Of a stretch of 64,000 bases of DNA, positions 34,710 to 43,764 are shown one piece after another. A program made the translations under genes and the position numbers. Within the stretch, counting starts at the first letter, position 1, and each line of letters starts with the position of its first letter. This DNA comes from Rhizobacter sp. Root1221 (GTDB lineage Bacteria > Pseudomonadota > Gammaproteobacteria > Burkholderiales > Burkholderiaceae_C), in NCBI RefSeq assembly GCF_001425785.1, contig NZ_LMDI01000034.1:164665-228664 (forward strand), read 5' to 3'. Below the pieces are notes generated by a model, which saw only the letters and a list, made by a program, of their open reading frames with translations, ran no database searches and was not told the origin of the DNA.

Positions 34710-35944
34710 CCAAGCGTGTCGTTGTCACGGGCGTTGGTGCCCTGAGTCCGCTGGGCCATGACTGGTCCACGGTGCGCACCCAGCTGCGCAGCTTGCGCAA
34801 CAGCGTGCAGGTCATGCCCGAGTGGCTCATCTACGAGGGGCTCAACACCCGGCTCGGCTCCATGGCCAAGCCATTCGAGCTGCCCGACACCTACAACCGC
34901 AAGACCATGCGCAGCATGGGCCGCGTGGCCGTGCTGGCCGTGCGGGCCACTGAACTCGCGCTGGAAGACGCCGGCCTCGTGGGCGACCCGTTGCTCGGCA
35001 GCGGCCGCCTCGGCATTGCCTACGGCTCGTCCATCGGTTCGCCGGGGGCCATCGGTGCGTTCGGCAAGATGATCACCGGCAACACCACCGAGGGCATCAC
35101 CGCCAACACGTACATCAAGTCGATGGCGCACACGGCGGCCGTCAACATCGGGGTGTTCTTCGGCATCACGGGGCGCGTGATCACCACGTCGAGCGCGTGC
35201 ACGTCCAGCAGCCAGGGCATCGGCTACGCGTACGAGACCATCCAGGCGGGCAAGCAGGTGGCCATGTTGGCCGGCGGTGCGGAAGAGCTGCATGCCATCG
35301 ACGCCGCAGTGTTCGACACGCTGTTCGCCACGAGCGTGCGCAACGATGCCCCCGAGCAGACACCACGCCCGTTCGACGCGGCCCGTGACGGCCTGGTGCT
35401 GGGCGAAGGTGCGTGCACGCTGGTGCTGGAGGAACTGTCCCACGCCCAGGCGCGCGGCGCGAAGATCCTCGCCGAGGTGATCGGTTACGGCACCAACAGC
35501 GACGGCAAACACGTCACGCACCCGAACGCCGACACCATGGGCCTCGCGATGCAGCTCGCGCTCGACGATGCCGGCTTGCCGGCGTCCGCCATCGGTTACG
35601 TCAACGCTCATGGCACGGCCACCGACCAGGGCGACATCATGGAGTCGGAGGCCACCCGCAAGGTGCTCGGCGAACAGGTGCCCATCAGCTCGCTCAAGAG
35701 TTACATGGGCCACACGCTGGGCGCCTGCGGCTCGCTCGAGGCGTGGATGACCATCGAGATGATGCGTGACGGCTGGTTCGCGCCCACGATCAACCTGGTG
35801 GACGTGGACCCGCGCTGCGCACCGCTCGACTACGTCACCGGCACCGGCCGCGACCTGCAGACCGACGTCGTGATGAGCAACAACTTCGCGTTCGGCGGCC
35901 TGAACACCTCGCTGATCTTCCGGCGGTGGCCGAACAGCCGCTGA
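34706..35944 (+). CDS. beta-ketoacyl-ACP synthase (KAS II type, ApeO-like)
   Basis: 412 residues. Cys165 in SSACTSSS, His302 in HGTATDQGD, His336 in MGHTLGACG. The N-terminus [17 protein letters not shown] is typical of FabF relatives. In known aryl-polyene systems this ketosynthase pairs with the chain-length factor (here at 14852) to make the long polyene. The last 19 bp overlap the phosphopantetheinyl transferase gene. Confidence 0.92.
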   Translation: MTKRVVVTGVGALSPLGHDWSTVRTQLRSLRNSVQVMPEWLIYEGLNTRLGSMAKPFELPDTYNRKTMRSMGRVAVLAVRATELALEDAGLVGDPLLGSGRLGIAYGSSIGSPGAIGAFGKMITGNTTEGITANTYIKSMAHTAAVNIGVFFGITGRVITTSSACTSSSQGIGYAYETIQAGKQVAMLAGGAEELHAIDAAVFDTLFATSVRNDAPEQTPRPFDAARDGLVLGEGACTLVLEELSHAQARGAKILAEVIGYGTNSDGKHVTHPNADTMGLAMQLALDDAGLPASAIGYVNAHGTATDQGDIMESEATRKVLGEQVPISSLKSYMGHTLGACGSLEAWMTIEMMRDGWFAPTINLVDVDPRCAPLDYVTGTGRDLQTDVVMSNNFAFGGLNTSLIFRRWPNSR

Positions 35945-36624
35945 CCCGCGCGGTCCTCTGGCTCGAGCGCACCGCGCCGCTCGCGGCCGAGGCGGAAACC
36001 GGGTTGGTGGCCGTGTTGTCCGCGCCCGAACGGGCCCGGCTCGACCGCATCACCTCAGGCAAGCGCCGCGCCGAGTTCCTGGCCGGCCGCCTGCTGCTGC
36101 GGCGCCTGCTGGCCGGCACGTTCGGTGGTGATCCGTTCGGATGGGTCCTGTCGGCCCCGGACGACCTGCCTCCCACGGTGCTGTCGCCGGCCAACGGCGT
36201 GCACCTGGCGTTGAGCCACAGCGGGGAGTGGGTGGCCGGTGCCTTGTCGGCCACGCCGGCCGGCCTCGACCTGGAAACGCCCGGCCGCCCGCGCGACACG
36301 CTGGCGCTGGCCGCCGCGGTGTGCACGCCCGACGAGCGGGCCCACCTGGTGACCCTCGAAGGCCCGGCACGTGACGCAGCGTTCCGCGAACGGTGGACGC
36401 TGAAGGAAGCCTGGCTGAAACGCCGCACCGAGGGCGCAAGCCCCGGGCGCCTGGCGCAAGTGGCCACCTGCCCCGGTGAGGGCGGGAACGCCTGGACGTG
36501 GGCCGATGCCGGCGTGACGCTCGCGTGGGTGCACGAAGGCGGGCTGCCGGCATGGTTCCGGCCCGGCCCGTTCGGCGGCCGGCCGCCCGCCGCGTGGCGG
36601 GTGGCCGATTCAGGCGGTCACTGA
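35926..36624 (+). CDS. Sfp-type 4'-phosphopantetheinyl transferase
   Basis: 232 residues from a GTG 19 bp inside the preceding gene. Metal/CoA motifs GLDLE (113-117) and WTLKEAWLK (157-165) match the Sfp/AcpT family. It transfers the phosphopantetheine arm from CoA to Ser41 and Ser39 of the two carrier proteins. Last gene of the cluster; its 3' end overlaps the convergent amn gene by 7 bp. Confidence 0.9.
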   Translation: MAEQPLTRAVLWLERTAPLAAEAETGLVAVLSAPERARLDRITSGKRRAEFLAGRLLLRRLLAGTFGGDPFGWVLSAPDDLPPTVLSPANGVHLALSHSGEWVAGALSATPAGLDLETPGRPRDTLALAAAVCTPDERAHLVTLEGPARDAAFRERWTLKEAWLKRRTEGASPGRLAQVATCPGEGGNAWTWADAGVTLAWVHEGGLPAWFRPGPFGGRPPAAWRVADSGGH

Positions 36625-38120
36625 AACGCCACTTCGGCGAAGCTGCGCAGCTTGCGGCTGTGCAGCTGGTCCACCCCCTGCGAGCGCAGCAGCTCGACGG
36701 CGCGGATGCCGATGCGCAGGTGCTGGTCCACCCGCTCGCGGTAGAAGTGGTTCGCCATGCCCGGCAGCTTGATCTCGCCGTGAAGGGGTTTGTCGCTGAC
36801 ACACAGCAGCGTGCCGTACGGCACCCGGAAGCGGAAGCCGTTGGCCGCGATGGTGGCACTTTCCATGTCGAGTGCGATGGCCCGGCTCTGGCTGAAGCGG
36901 CGCTCCGGGGTGGTGGCCGAATGGTGCGACGGCAGCAGCTCCCAGTTGCGGTTGTCGGTGCTGGCCACCGTGCCCGTGCGCATGATGCGCTTGAGCTCGT
37001 AGCCCTTGAGTTGCGTGATCTCCTCCACGGCGGATTCGAGCGCCACCTGAATTTCTGCCAGCGGGGGCACCGGCACCCACAGCGGCAGGTCTTCGTCGAG
37101 CACGTGGTCTTCGCGCACGTAGCCGTGGGCCAGCACGTAGTCACCGAGGGCCTGCGTGTTGCGCAGGCCGGCGCAGTGGCCCAGCATGATCCACGCGTGC
37201 GGGCGCAGCACCGCGATGTGGTCGGTGATGGTTTTCGCGTTGGCCGGGCCCACGCCGATGTTGACCATGGTGATGCCGGCGCGGTCGCCCCGCATCAGGT
37301 GGTAGGCGGGCATCTGCGGCAGCCGCGGCGGGGCGATGCCGGTGTCGTCCCCGGGTTCACTGGGCAGGCCCGAGCGCCGCGTGACCACGTTGCCCGGTTC
37401 CACGAACGCGGTGTACTCGCTGTCACCCTTGGCCATGGCCTCGTGGCCCAGGCGCACGAACTCGTCGATGTAGAACTGGTAGTTCGTGAACAGGATGAAG
37501 TTCTGGAAGTGGTCGGGCGCGGTGCCGGTGTAGTGGCGCAGCCGGTGCAGTGAGTAGTCCACGCGCGGAGCGGTGAACAGCGCCAGCGGGAACTTCGGGC
37601 GGCCGTCGGGGCCGGGTTCCGGTTCGTGTGTGCCGTTGGCGATGCCGTCGTCCATGGCGGCCAGGTCGGGCAGGTCGAACTGGTCGCGCAGCAGCAGGCG
37701 GCGCTCGCGGGTGAGGCTGCCTTCGAGGTGATCGTTTTCGGCGAGCGAGAAGTGCACCGGGATGGGCTGGGAACTCAGGCCCACCTCGAGCGACACGCCG
37801 TGGTTCTTCAGCAGCAGCGTGAACTGCTCGCGGTAGTAGTCGTTGAACAGGTCGGGGCGGGTCAGCGTGGTTTCGTACGTGCCGGGGCCGGCCACGAACC
37901 CGTACGCGAGCCGGCTGTCGGCGCGGGCCACCGTGTCGGTGTGCACACGCAGGTACGGGTAACACGCCCGCACGTGCTGCCCGAGGGTTTCGCCGGCGAC
38001 GAACCGCTGCAGGCTGTCACGGAGGTGGCCGATGCCGGCGTTGTAGATGGTGGACGCATGGGCCAGGGCGGCGTCGGCGTCGGTGAAGGACTGCGCTTTG
38101 AGAAGGGTGGGTGTGGCCAT
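36618..38120 (-). CDS. amn: AMP nucleosidase
   Basis: 500 residues, near the E. coli length (484). Hydrolyses AMP to adenine and ribose 5-phosphate in the cytoplasm. A long N-terminal regulatory domain (FNDYYREQF, SSQPIPVHF) is followed by the nucleoside phosphorylase fold with MLGHCAGLR and the purine-site segment ALDMESATIAANGFRFRVPYGTLLCVSDKPLHGEIKLPG-like (read in parts). Start chosen at the ATG (MATPTLLKA) that follows a non-coding Pro-rich stretch. Convergent with the pigment cluster. Confidence 0.95.
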   Translation of the reverse strand: MATPTLLKAQSFTDADAALAHASTIYNAGIGHLRDSLQRFVAGETLGQHVRACYPYLRVHTDTVARADSRLAYGFVAGPGTYETTLTRPDLFNDYYREQFTLLLKNHGVSLEVGLSSQPIPVHFSLAENDHLEGSLTRERRLLLRDQFDLPDLAAMDDGIANGTHEPEPGPDGRPKFPLALFTAPRVDYSLHRLRHYTGTAPDHFQNFILFTNYQFYIDEFVRLGHEAMAKGDSEYTAFVEPGNVVTRRSGLPSEPGDDTGIAPPRLPQMPAYHLMRGDRAGITMVNIGVGPANAKTITDHIAVLRPHAWIMLGHCAGLRNTQALGDYVLAHGYVREDHVLDEDLPLWVPVPPLAEIQVALESAVEEITQLKGYELKRIMRTGTVASTDNRNWELLPSHHSATTPERRFSQSRAIALDMESATIAANGFRFRVPYGTLLCVSDKPLHGEIKLPGMANHFYRERVDQHLRIGIRAVELLRSQGVDQLHSRKLRSFAEVAFQ

Positions 38121-38332
38121 GGTCCCATTGTGCGGTGTCCGCGGGGCGGGCGGGTGACACGCCCAAGTAGGCCCCATCGACGAACCGCCCTGCGCGGCCG
38201 ACAGCCACTCGCCCTCGATGCCACCCGGCCCGCGGCGGTGGCCCAGCGCCACGCGTTGGACGTGGCGTCTTCCCGGGTGGCGGAACGGAATTCACATCCG
38301 GGCGACTCTCGGTGAGGCGACCCGGGGCGGGA

Positions 38333-38521
38333 TCACGGTACGAGCGGGGCCGTGGCGGCGAGCCACGGGGCATCGGGCCAGTGCAGGGCTTGCAGCGCCG
38401 GGTGGGCGGCCTCGTAGCCGATGGCTTCTTCGGCGGACGATTCGTCGCGGTAGGCTTCCGGGGCAGTGCCTCCGTAGTACCAGCGGTTCACGTCTTCCGT
38501 CCACGCTTCGTCGTTGCTCAT
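38333..38521 (-). CDS. small acidic protein of unknown function
   Basis: 62 residues from an ATG with AGGAG seven bases upstream. Acidic and aromatic (DEAWTEDVNRWYYGG, ALHWPDAPW), no signal peptide, cysteine or membrane helix. Not recognised. The strong ribosome site is the main support for translation. Divergent from the gene at 38679. Confidence 0.6.
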   Translation of the reverse strand: MSNDEAWTEDVNRWYYGGTAPEAYRDESSAEEAIGYEAAHPALQALHWPDAPWLAATAPLVP

Positions 38522-38678
38522 GGTGCTGCTCCTGGTGAGCCGTCGTCATCGCCGGTTCATGGAACAAGATGCTGCCGCCCGAGTCGCATTCCGGGTATCA
38601 GGCGACCGAGCGACACCTCGTAGGAGGATGACTACACTGGGCCGTCCCCCCGTCCCTTTTACTGGAAGGACCTTCCCC

Positions 38679-39053
38679 GTGGCACTCGGCAGTTTCATCA
38701 CCGCACTCAAGGTGGTCCCCTGGGGGGATGTGATCACGGCCGCACCGGCCATCGTCAAGGGCGCGCGCAAGATGTTCTCCCGCACGGAAGACGAGCCCGC
38801 GCCCGTGGTGCCCCCCGGCGCCGACCCGAACGAACGCCTTCGGCTCCTGGAGGTGCGCCTGCAGGAGATGGCCGACCGCGAGCAGGCGTCGGCCAAGCTG
38901 ATCGCCGCGTTGGCCGAGCAGAACGCGGCTGTCGTCGACGCCATCGGCGTGCTGCGGGCCCGGGCGCGCTGGCTCGTGGCGCTCAACGCCGTTTTGCTGG
39001 TGCTGCTGGCCGCCGGGCTGGTGTTGTCCTACGGACGGTTCGGCGGCGGCTGA
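38679..39053 (+). CDS. small protein with a C-terminal membrane helix
   Basis: 124 residues from the GTG at 38679 (GAAGGA site nine bases upstream); upstream in-frame sequence is Arg-rich and unlikely to be coding. An amphipathic N-terminus (GSFITALKVVPWGDVITAAPAIVKGARKM) is followed by a charged, likely coiled-coil section (NERLRLLEVRLQEMADREQ) and one C-terminal membrane helix (about 98-118). A tail-anchored layout. Family not recognised. Confidence 0.65.
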   Translation: MALGSFITALKVVPWGDVITAAPAIVKGARKMFSRTEDEPAPVVPPGADPNERLRLLEVRLQEMADREQASAKLIAALAEQNAAVVDAIGVLRARARWLVALNAVLLVLLAAGLVLSYGRFGGG

Positions 39054-39137
39054 CGGCCCGATCCGCGGTCGGCGGGCAGCCCCCGCCAGCGCCTGGCGGG
39101 AAGATCCGGTCACTGCACCAGATCGACGAGGCTCCTC

Positions 39138-39668
39138 ATGAACGTCCCCCGCCATCTCCCTTCCACACTGCTGGTCGTGCTGACCTCGATCGCGTCCGCG
39201 GCCGTGATGACCGCCTGCGGCCCGGAGCGGGGTGACCCGGTGAATCCGCCACAAGGCGCGGCGGCACCGGTCACCACACCGGCGCCGGCCCCGCGCGTGC
39301 GGCCGGCGGCCGACCGCGAAGCGCCGCCGGTGGTTCGCCACCTGGGCCGGGTGACCGGGGTCGAGGCCCTCACCGAAACGGCGCGGCCCACGGGTGCCGG
39401 GGCGGTCATCGGTGGTGTGGCAGGGGGTGTCGTGGGCCACCAGATTGGCGACGGCAGTGGCCAGAAGGCCGCCACCGTGCTGGGTGCCGTGGGCGGGGCG
39501 GTGGCGGGCAACCAGATCGAGAAGCGCCGATCCGAGAAGGTGGTGGGTTACCGCGTGTCGGTGCGCATGGACGACGGCGACATCCGCAGCGTGCGGGTGG
39601 ATTCGCGCGACGGGTTGGAGGTGGGTGACCGTGTGCGGGTCGAGGGCAACCAGCTGATCCGGCTGTGA
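39138..39668 (+). CDS. glycine-zipper 2TM-domain lipoprotein
   Basis: 176 residues. Lipoprotein signal ending MTAC (Cys at residue 27). A Pro/Ala-rich linker leads to a glycine-zipper segment (GAVIGGVAGGVVGHQIG and GAVGGAVAGNQIEKR) of the SlyB/PcpY family, then a beta domain (YRVSVRMDDGDIRSV, VGDRVRVEGNQLIRL). Outer-membrane lipoprotein of envelope-stress type. Single gene. Confidence 0.88.
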   Translation: MNVPRHLPSTLLVVLTSIASAAVMTACGPERGDPVNPPQGAAAPVTTPAPAPRVRPAADREAPPVVRHLGRVTGVEALTETARPTGAGAVIGGVAGGVVGHQIGDGSGQKAATVLGAVGGAVAGNQIEKRRSEKVVGYRVSVRMDDGDIRSVRVDSRDGLEVGDRVRVEGNQLIRL

Positions 39669-39983
39669 TCAGGCCGTCAGCTTGAGCCCGGCGATGCCGA
39701 GGATGATCAACGCGACACACCCGAGGCGCACGGGCGAGGCCGAGTCGCCCAGCAGCACGATGCCGAGGAGCACCGTGCCCACCGTGCCGATGCCGGTCCA
39801 TACCGCGTAGGCAGTGCCCACCGGCAGGTGTTTCATCGCGAGGCCCAGCAGGCCGATGCTCGCGAGCATCGCGCCCACGGTCAATGCCGTGGGCATCGGC
39901 TTCGAGAAGCCGTCCGTGTATTTCAGGCCCACCGCCCAGGCCACTTCGAACAGGCCAGCGACAACGAGCAGGGTCCAGGGCAT
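39669..39983 (-). CDS. sugE: SugE-type small multidrug resistance/guanidinium exporter
   Basis: 104 residues, four membrane helices. The start [26 protein letters not shown] with the essential membrane Glu13 matches SugE/Gdx rather than EmrE. SugE proteins work as dual-topology dimers and export guanidinium in exchange for protons. An ATG four codons upstream is possible. I looked for a guanidine riboswitch in the upstream region and did not find one. Divergent from the DUF72 gene. Confidence 0.9.
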   Translation of the reverse strand: MPWTLLVVAGLFEVAWAVGLKYTDGFSKPMPTALTVGAMLASIGLLGLAMKHLPVGTAYAVWTGIGTVGTVLLGIVLLGDSASPVRLGCVALIILGIAGLKLTA

Positions 39984-40138
39984 CACGTTCTCCATCGGGG
40001 TGCAACGGGCGGCCAGTCTAGCCAGCGCATGGACCCGCCTTGGTTGTGGTGCGGTAACCACCCATGTTGGCAGGGGGCTTGCAGCCGTCATGCGTGAAGA
40101 TGGGCCCTGTTGCGAACTTTTTGGCGAGGTGCCTGTTG

Positions 40139-40957
40139 GTGAACAAACCCCCCATCCGGGTCGGTATCGGTGGTTGGAACTACGCGCCGTGGCGCGAAAC
40201 CTTCTACCCCGAGAAACTGCCCGCGTCCAAGGAACTGGCCTGGGCGAGCCGGCAGGTGTCGATGATCGAGATCAACAGCACCTTCTACGGATCGCAAAAG
40301 CCGTCCACCTTTGCCAAGTGGCGCAACGATACCCCTGAGAACTTCGTGTTCTCCGTCAAGGCCTCCCGCTACGCCACGACCCGCCGCGTGCTGGCCGAGT
40401 CGGGTGACTCGGTGCACCGCTTCATCCACAGCGGCATTGCCGAGCTGGGCCCGAAGCTCGGGCCGCTCGTGTGGCAGTTCGCCGACACCAAGGTCTTCGA
40501 CGCCGCCGACCTCGCCGCCTTCCTCGACATGCTGCCCACCGAGGTGGACGGCCTGCCGCTGCGCCACGTGCTCGATGTGCGGCACCCGAGTTTCGCCGTG
40601 CCCGAGTACCTGGCGCTGGCCCGTGAACACAGCGTGGCCACCGTGTTCGCCGACTCCGACGACTACCCCGTCTTCGCCGACCTCACCGGCCCCTTCGTCT
40701 ACGCCCGGCTCATGCGCACCCAGCCCACGCTGAAGGCCGGCTACGCGCCCAAGGCCCTCGACGCCTGGGCCGAGGTGGCGCAGCGCTGGCAGGCGGGCGG
40801 TGAGCCCGCCGACCTGCCGCGTGTGGAACCCCCCGGCAAGGCGGGCCGCCCGCGCGAGGTGTTCATGCTGTTCATCGCCGGCGCCAAGGAAAAGGCGCCG
40901 CTGGCCGCCCAGGCACTGCTGCAGCGCCTGGGGTGGGAGCCGCCGCCGCCGCTGTGA
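40139..40957 (+). CDS. DUF72 family (YecE-like) protein
   Basis: 272 residues from the GTG at 40139 (GAGG upstream); a TTG one codon earlier is possible. TIM-barrel domain of the DUF72 family, recognised by [21 protein letters not shown] and YARLMRTQP. Function unknown; soluble and cytoplasmic. Confidence 0.88.
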   Translation: MNKPPIRVGIGGWNYAPWRETFYPEKLPASKELAWASRQVSMIEINSTFYGSQKPSTFAKWRNDTPENFVFSVKASRYATTRRVLAESGDSVHRFIHSGIAELGPKLGPLVWQFADTKVFDAADLAAFLDMLPTEVDGLPLRHVLDVRHPSFAVPEYLALAREHSVATVFADSDDYPVFADLTGPFVYARLMRTQPTLKAGYAPKALDAWAEVAQRWQAGGEPADLPRVEPPGKAGRPREVFMLFIAGAKEKAPLAAQALLQRLGWEPPPPL

Positions 40958-41024
40958 CACGCCCCGCGCCCCGCCAGGGGGGGCTTCGCGGGATGGCGGG
41001 CGTGATCGAAAGCCCCCCAGTCTC

Positions 41025-41639
41025 TCAGCCCCCCGACAAACTCGCCGCCTTGTCCACGACGGCACCCGACAAATGCCCCGTGCAGTCCACCAGGCTCACG
41101 CCGTGGGGCGGCAGCGCGTCACACACCGTGAGGGACGTGTTCCCCATCCGCACCGGCACCGCATGGGGTCCGGCCACATGCAGGTGGCGTTGCAGCAGCG
41201 CATGGATCACGAGGCCGTGAGTCACCACCACGAGGGGCGCCGAGAGGGCATGGCGGTGGCGCACCGCGTCGTCGAAGGCCTGCGCCACACGGTCGAAAAA
41301 CACCGCCGCGGATTCACCACCCGGCGGGGCCTCTTCCATGTCGAGCGGGTTGTAGCCGAGGCTGTCGTACGACCGCCCGCGCAGGTCGCCGAAGTTGCGT
41401 TCCTGCAGCAGCGGGGTTTCGCGCACCGGCAGACCGGTGGCGTCGGCGATGGCCTGGGCCGTGGTCCGCGCGCGGGGCAGGTCGCTGCTCACGATGCCGC
41501 CGATGCCCATGCCGGCCAGGCGCCGGGCCACGGCCTGGGCCTGCGCGAGGCCGGTGGGGCTCAGCGGGGTGTCGGCGGGTTGCAGCGTGCGGGCCACGTT
41601 GAGCAGCGTTTCACCGTGGCGGACGAAGATGATCGACAT
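41025..41639 (-). CDS. histidine phosphatase (phosphoglycerate mutase-like)
   Basis: 204 residues. The phospho-His motif FVRHGETLLN is at residues 5-14, with the second active His in VVVTHGLVIH. RERNFG-like ERNFGDLRGRSY places it among broad acid phosphatases/CobC-like enzymes. Substrate unknown. 43 bp after the cysteine hydrolase, probably co-transcribed with it. Confidence 0.88.
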   Translation of the reverse strand: MSIIFVRHGETLLNVARTLQPADTPLSPTGLAQAQAVARRLAGMGIGGIVSSDLPRARTTAQAIADATGLPVRETPLLQERNFGDLRGRSYDSLGYNPLDMEEAPPGGESAAVFFDRVAQAFDDAVRHRHALSAPLVVVTHGLVIHALLQRHLHVAGPHAVPVRMGNTSLTVCDALPPHGVSLVDCTGHLSGAVVDKAASLSGG

Positions 41640-41682
41640 GGGCGGGGCCGGGCTGTGGCACAAGTTGGGCCCCGCCGTTCTA

Positions 41683-42321
41683 TCACGCCCGGTGTTCGGC
41701 GGCTGTCGCCCGGGCGCGCTGGTTCGACATCGGCACGTTGTCCATCGGCAGCCCCTCGCCGGCGCGCACGGCCGTGGTCCATTGCGCCGTGGTGGCCACC
41801 GCCGCGAAGTTGCTGTGCAACACCACGCTGAACGCCCGGTGGATCTCTTCCGCGCTGACCCGTCCGGCGCTGTTTTCGTACGGCAGCGCACCCGTGGCAT
41901 CGGCCAGGAACTCGGCCTTGAGGCCGAGGTGCGAGGCCTGCAGCGTGGTCGACACGTCGCAGTTGTGGGTCATGTACCCCACGATCGTGAGCGTGTCGAT
42001 GCCGTGCGCACGCACCCAGCCTTCGAAATCGGTGCCGGTGAAGACGCTGGCCTGGTGCTTCTCGATGTAGTGGTCGCGCGCACGCCGGGCCACCTCGGGG
42101 TGCAGTTCCCAGGCGTGGGTGCCCTTGTCGAACACCGGCGCACCAGCCGGCGCCGTGTGTTGCACCACCACCACCGGGATGCCCGCCGCCGCGGCCACAT
42201 CCATCGCGCGGCCGATGTTCGGCAGCGTGATGTCCACCGGCGGGTACTCGATGGGCAGGTTGCCGGTGAAGTATTCGTTCTGCACGTCGATCACGACAAG
42301 GGCACGGCGGGGAGCGGTCAT
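41683..42321 (-). CDS. cysteine hydrolase, isochorismatase family
   Basis: 212 residues. The Asp-Lys-Cys triad is seen as Asp12 in VVIDVQNEY, a Lys in the KHQASVF region, and Cys in YMTHNCDVST. Relatives hydrolyse isochorismate, nicotinamide or N-carbamoyl compounds. It is divergent from a GlxA-type regulator with a 110-bp spacer, an arrangement that often means the regulator controls it. Confidence 0.88.
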   Translation of the reverse strand: MTAPRRALVVIDVQNEYFTGNLPIEYPPVDITLPNIGRAMDVAAAAGIPVVVVQHTAPAGAPVFDKGTHAWELHPEVARRARDHYIEKHQASVFTGTDFEGWVRAHGIDTLTIVGYMTHNCDVSTTLQASHLGLKAEFLADATGALPYENSAGRVSAEEIHRAFSVVLHSNFAAVATTAQWTTAVRAGEGLPMDNVPMSNQRARATAAEHRA

Positions 42322-42419
42322 GGTGTGTTTTCCTGGTGGCGGGCAGCGAAGGCTGTCCATGGGTGCCATTCTGCGAACCAGGGTCCCGGGTCAACAGTGG
42401 CCCGAACGACAACTTTCGC

Positions 42420-42425
42420 TAGAAT
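42420..42425 (+). promoter_or_regulatory. -10 element of a likely leaderless promoter for the GlxA-type regulator
   Basis: TAGAAT (five of six to consensus) lies six bases upstream of the ATG at 42432. Transcription would start at or next to the start codon. No Shine-Dalgarno sequence is present. No clear -35 box. Confidence 0.45.
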
Positions 42426-42431
42426 CGGGCC

Positions 42432-43397
42432 ATGTTGCCAGCCTCCACCGTGGCGGTGGTCTCGTTCGACGGGATCAGCCCCTTTCACCTGTCCGTGCCG
42501 TGCCTCGTGTTCGGTGAAGACCGGTCCGATGCCGGCGTGCCCCGGTTCGAGACCCGGGTGTGCTCGTGGGCGCCCGGGCTGCTCGGCACGCAGGCGGGGT
42601 TCCGGATCGACGTGCAGCGCGGGCTCGACGCACTGGCCGATGCCGGCATCGTGGTGGTGCCGTCGTGGCACGACGACCTGCGGCCCGCCCCGCCGGTGCT
42701 GCTGCAGGCGTTGCGCGACGCCCATGCGCGGGGCGCCATCCTGGTGGGCCTGTGCCTCGGGGCGTTCGTGCTCGCCGAGGCCGGCCTGCTCGACGGCCGC
42801 CCGGCCACCACCCATTGGAACCTCGCGGCGCAGTTTGCCGAACGGTACCCGCAAGTGCGCCTGGACGCGGACGTGCTGTACGTCGACGACGGCAACGTGT
42901 TGACGTCCGCCGGCACCGCCGCCGGGCTCGACTGCTGCCTGCACCTGATGCGCCGTGTGTGTGGGGCCGAAGTGGCCAACCGCGCCGCCCGGCGCATGGT
43001 GGTGGCGCCGCACCGCCAGGGCAACCAGGCCCAGTTCATCGCGTTGCCCGTGCGCACGGTGGTACAGGGCGACCGCCTCTCCGAACTGCTCGAGTGGGTG
43101 GCCGGCCATCTCGACGAGCCCCACACGCTCGACGCGCTGGCCGAACGCGCACGCATGAGCCGGCGCACGTTCACGCGGCGCTTCCGCGAGGCCACCGGCA
43201 CCACGGTGGGCCGCTGGCTGCAGGGGCAGCGCCTGGCGCTCGCGCAGCAGTTGCTGGAGACCACTCGCCGCTCCATCGACCACATTGCCACCGAGGCCGG
43301 GTTCGGTTCCGCGCTCTCGATGCGCCAGCACTTCGCGGCTGCGCTCGACACCTCGCCATCGGCCTACCGGCGCGAGTTCCAGGGTGCCGCACGGTGA
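42432..43397 (+). CDS. GlxA-family AraC-type transcriptional regulator
   Basis: 321 residues. Residues 1-about 190 form a DJ-1/PfpI-like ligand-sensing domain with the nucleophile-elbow segment LVGLCLGAFVLAEAG. Residues about 215-321 are an AraC DNA-binding domain (ALAERARMSRRTFTRRFREATG, then the second helix-turn-helix ending FAAALDTSPSAYRREF). A typical activator of a nearby catabolic gene. Its stop overlaps the ferredoxin gene start by 4 bp. Confidence 0.92.
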   Translation: MLPASTVAVVSFDGISPFHLSVPCLVFGEDRSDAGVPRFETRVCSWAPGLLGTQAGFRIDVQRGLDALADAGIVVVPSWHDDLRPAPPVLLQALRDAHARGAILVGLCLGAFVLAEAGLLDGRPATTHWNLAAQFAERYPQVRLDADVLYVDDGNVLTSAGTAAGLDCCLHLMRRVCGAEVANRAARRMVVAPHRQGNQAQFIALPVRTVVQGDRLSELLEWVAGHLDEPHTLDALAERARMSRRTFTRRFREATGTTVGRWLQGQRLALAQQLLETTRRSIDHIATEAGFGSALSMRQHFAAALDTSPSAYRREFQGAAR

Positions 43398-43687
43398 GCG
43401 GCGACATCTTCATCGTGCGCATCGAGCCGCTGGGCCGGGAATTCGACGCCCCGCGCGACGACACCTTGCTCGCCGCTGCGCGGGCCGCCGGTGTGGTGCT
43501 GCCCAGTTCGTGCCGCAACGGCACCTGCCGCACCTGCATGTGCCTGGCCGTGGCCGGGCAGGTCAGCTACCGCATCGCGTGGCCGGGGCTCAGTGCCGAG
43601 GAAAAGCGGGAGGGCTACATCCTGCCGTGTGTGGCGCGGCCCGAGTCGGCGCTGACGTTGCAGGTGCCAAACGCGGCCGGCGCCTGA
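43394..43687 (+). CDS. [2Fe-2S] ferredoxin
   Basis: 97 residues from a GTG in a GTGA overlap. Plant-type 2Fe-2S cluster ligands Cys40, Cys45, Cys48 and Cys79 (CRNGTCRTC...LPCV). Small electron carrier for an oxygenase or reductase; no partner enzyme is adjacent, apart from the regulator it is coupled to. Confidence 0.92.
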   Translation: MSGDIFIVRIEPLGREFDAPRDDTLLAAARAAGVVLPSSCRNGTCRTCMCLAVAGQVSYRIAWPGLSAEEKREGYILPCVARPESALTLQVPNAAGA

Positions 43688-43764
43688 CCAGGCCGGGTCT
43701 GGAGCAGACGCCCTGCCGTGGTTGCGCTATCCTCGCGCGGGACTCTTTTGTGTAAGGGGCAACA

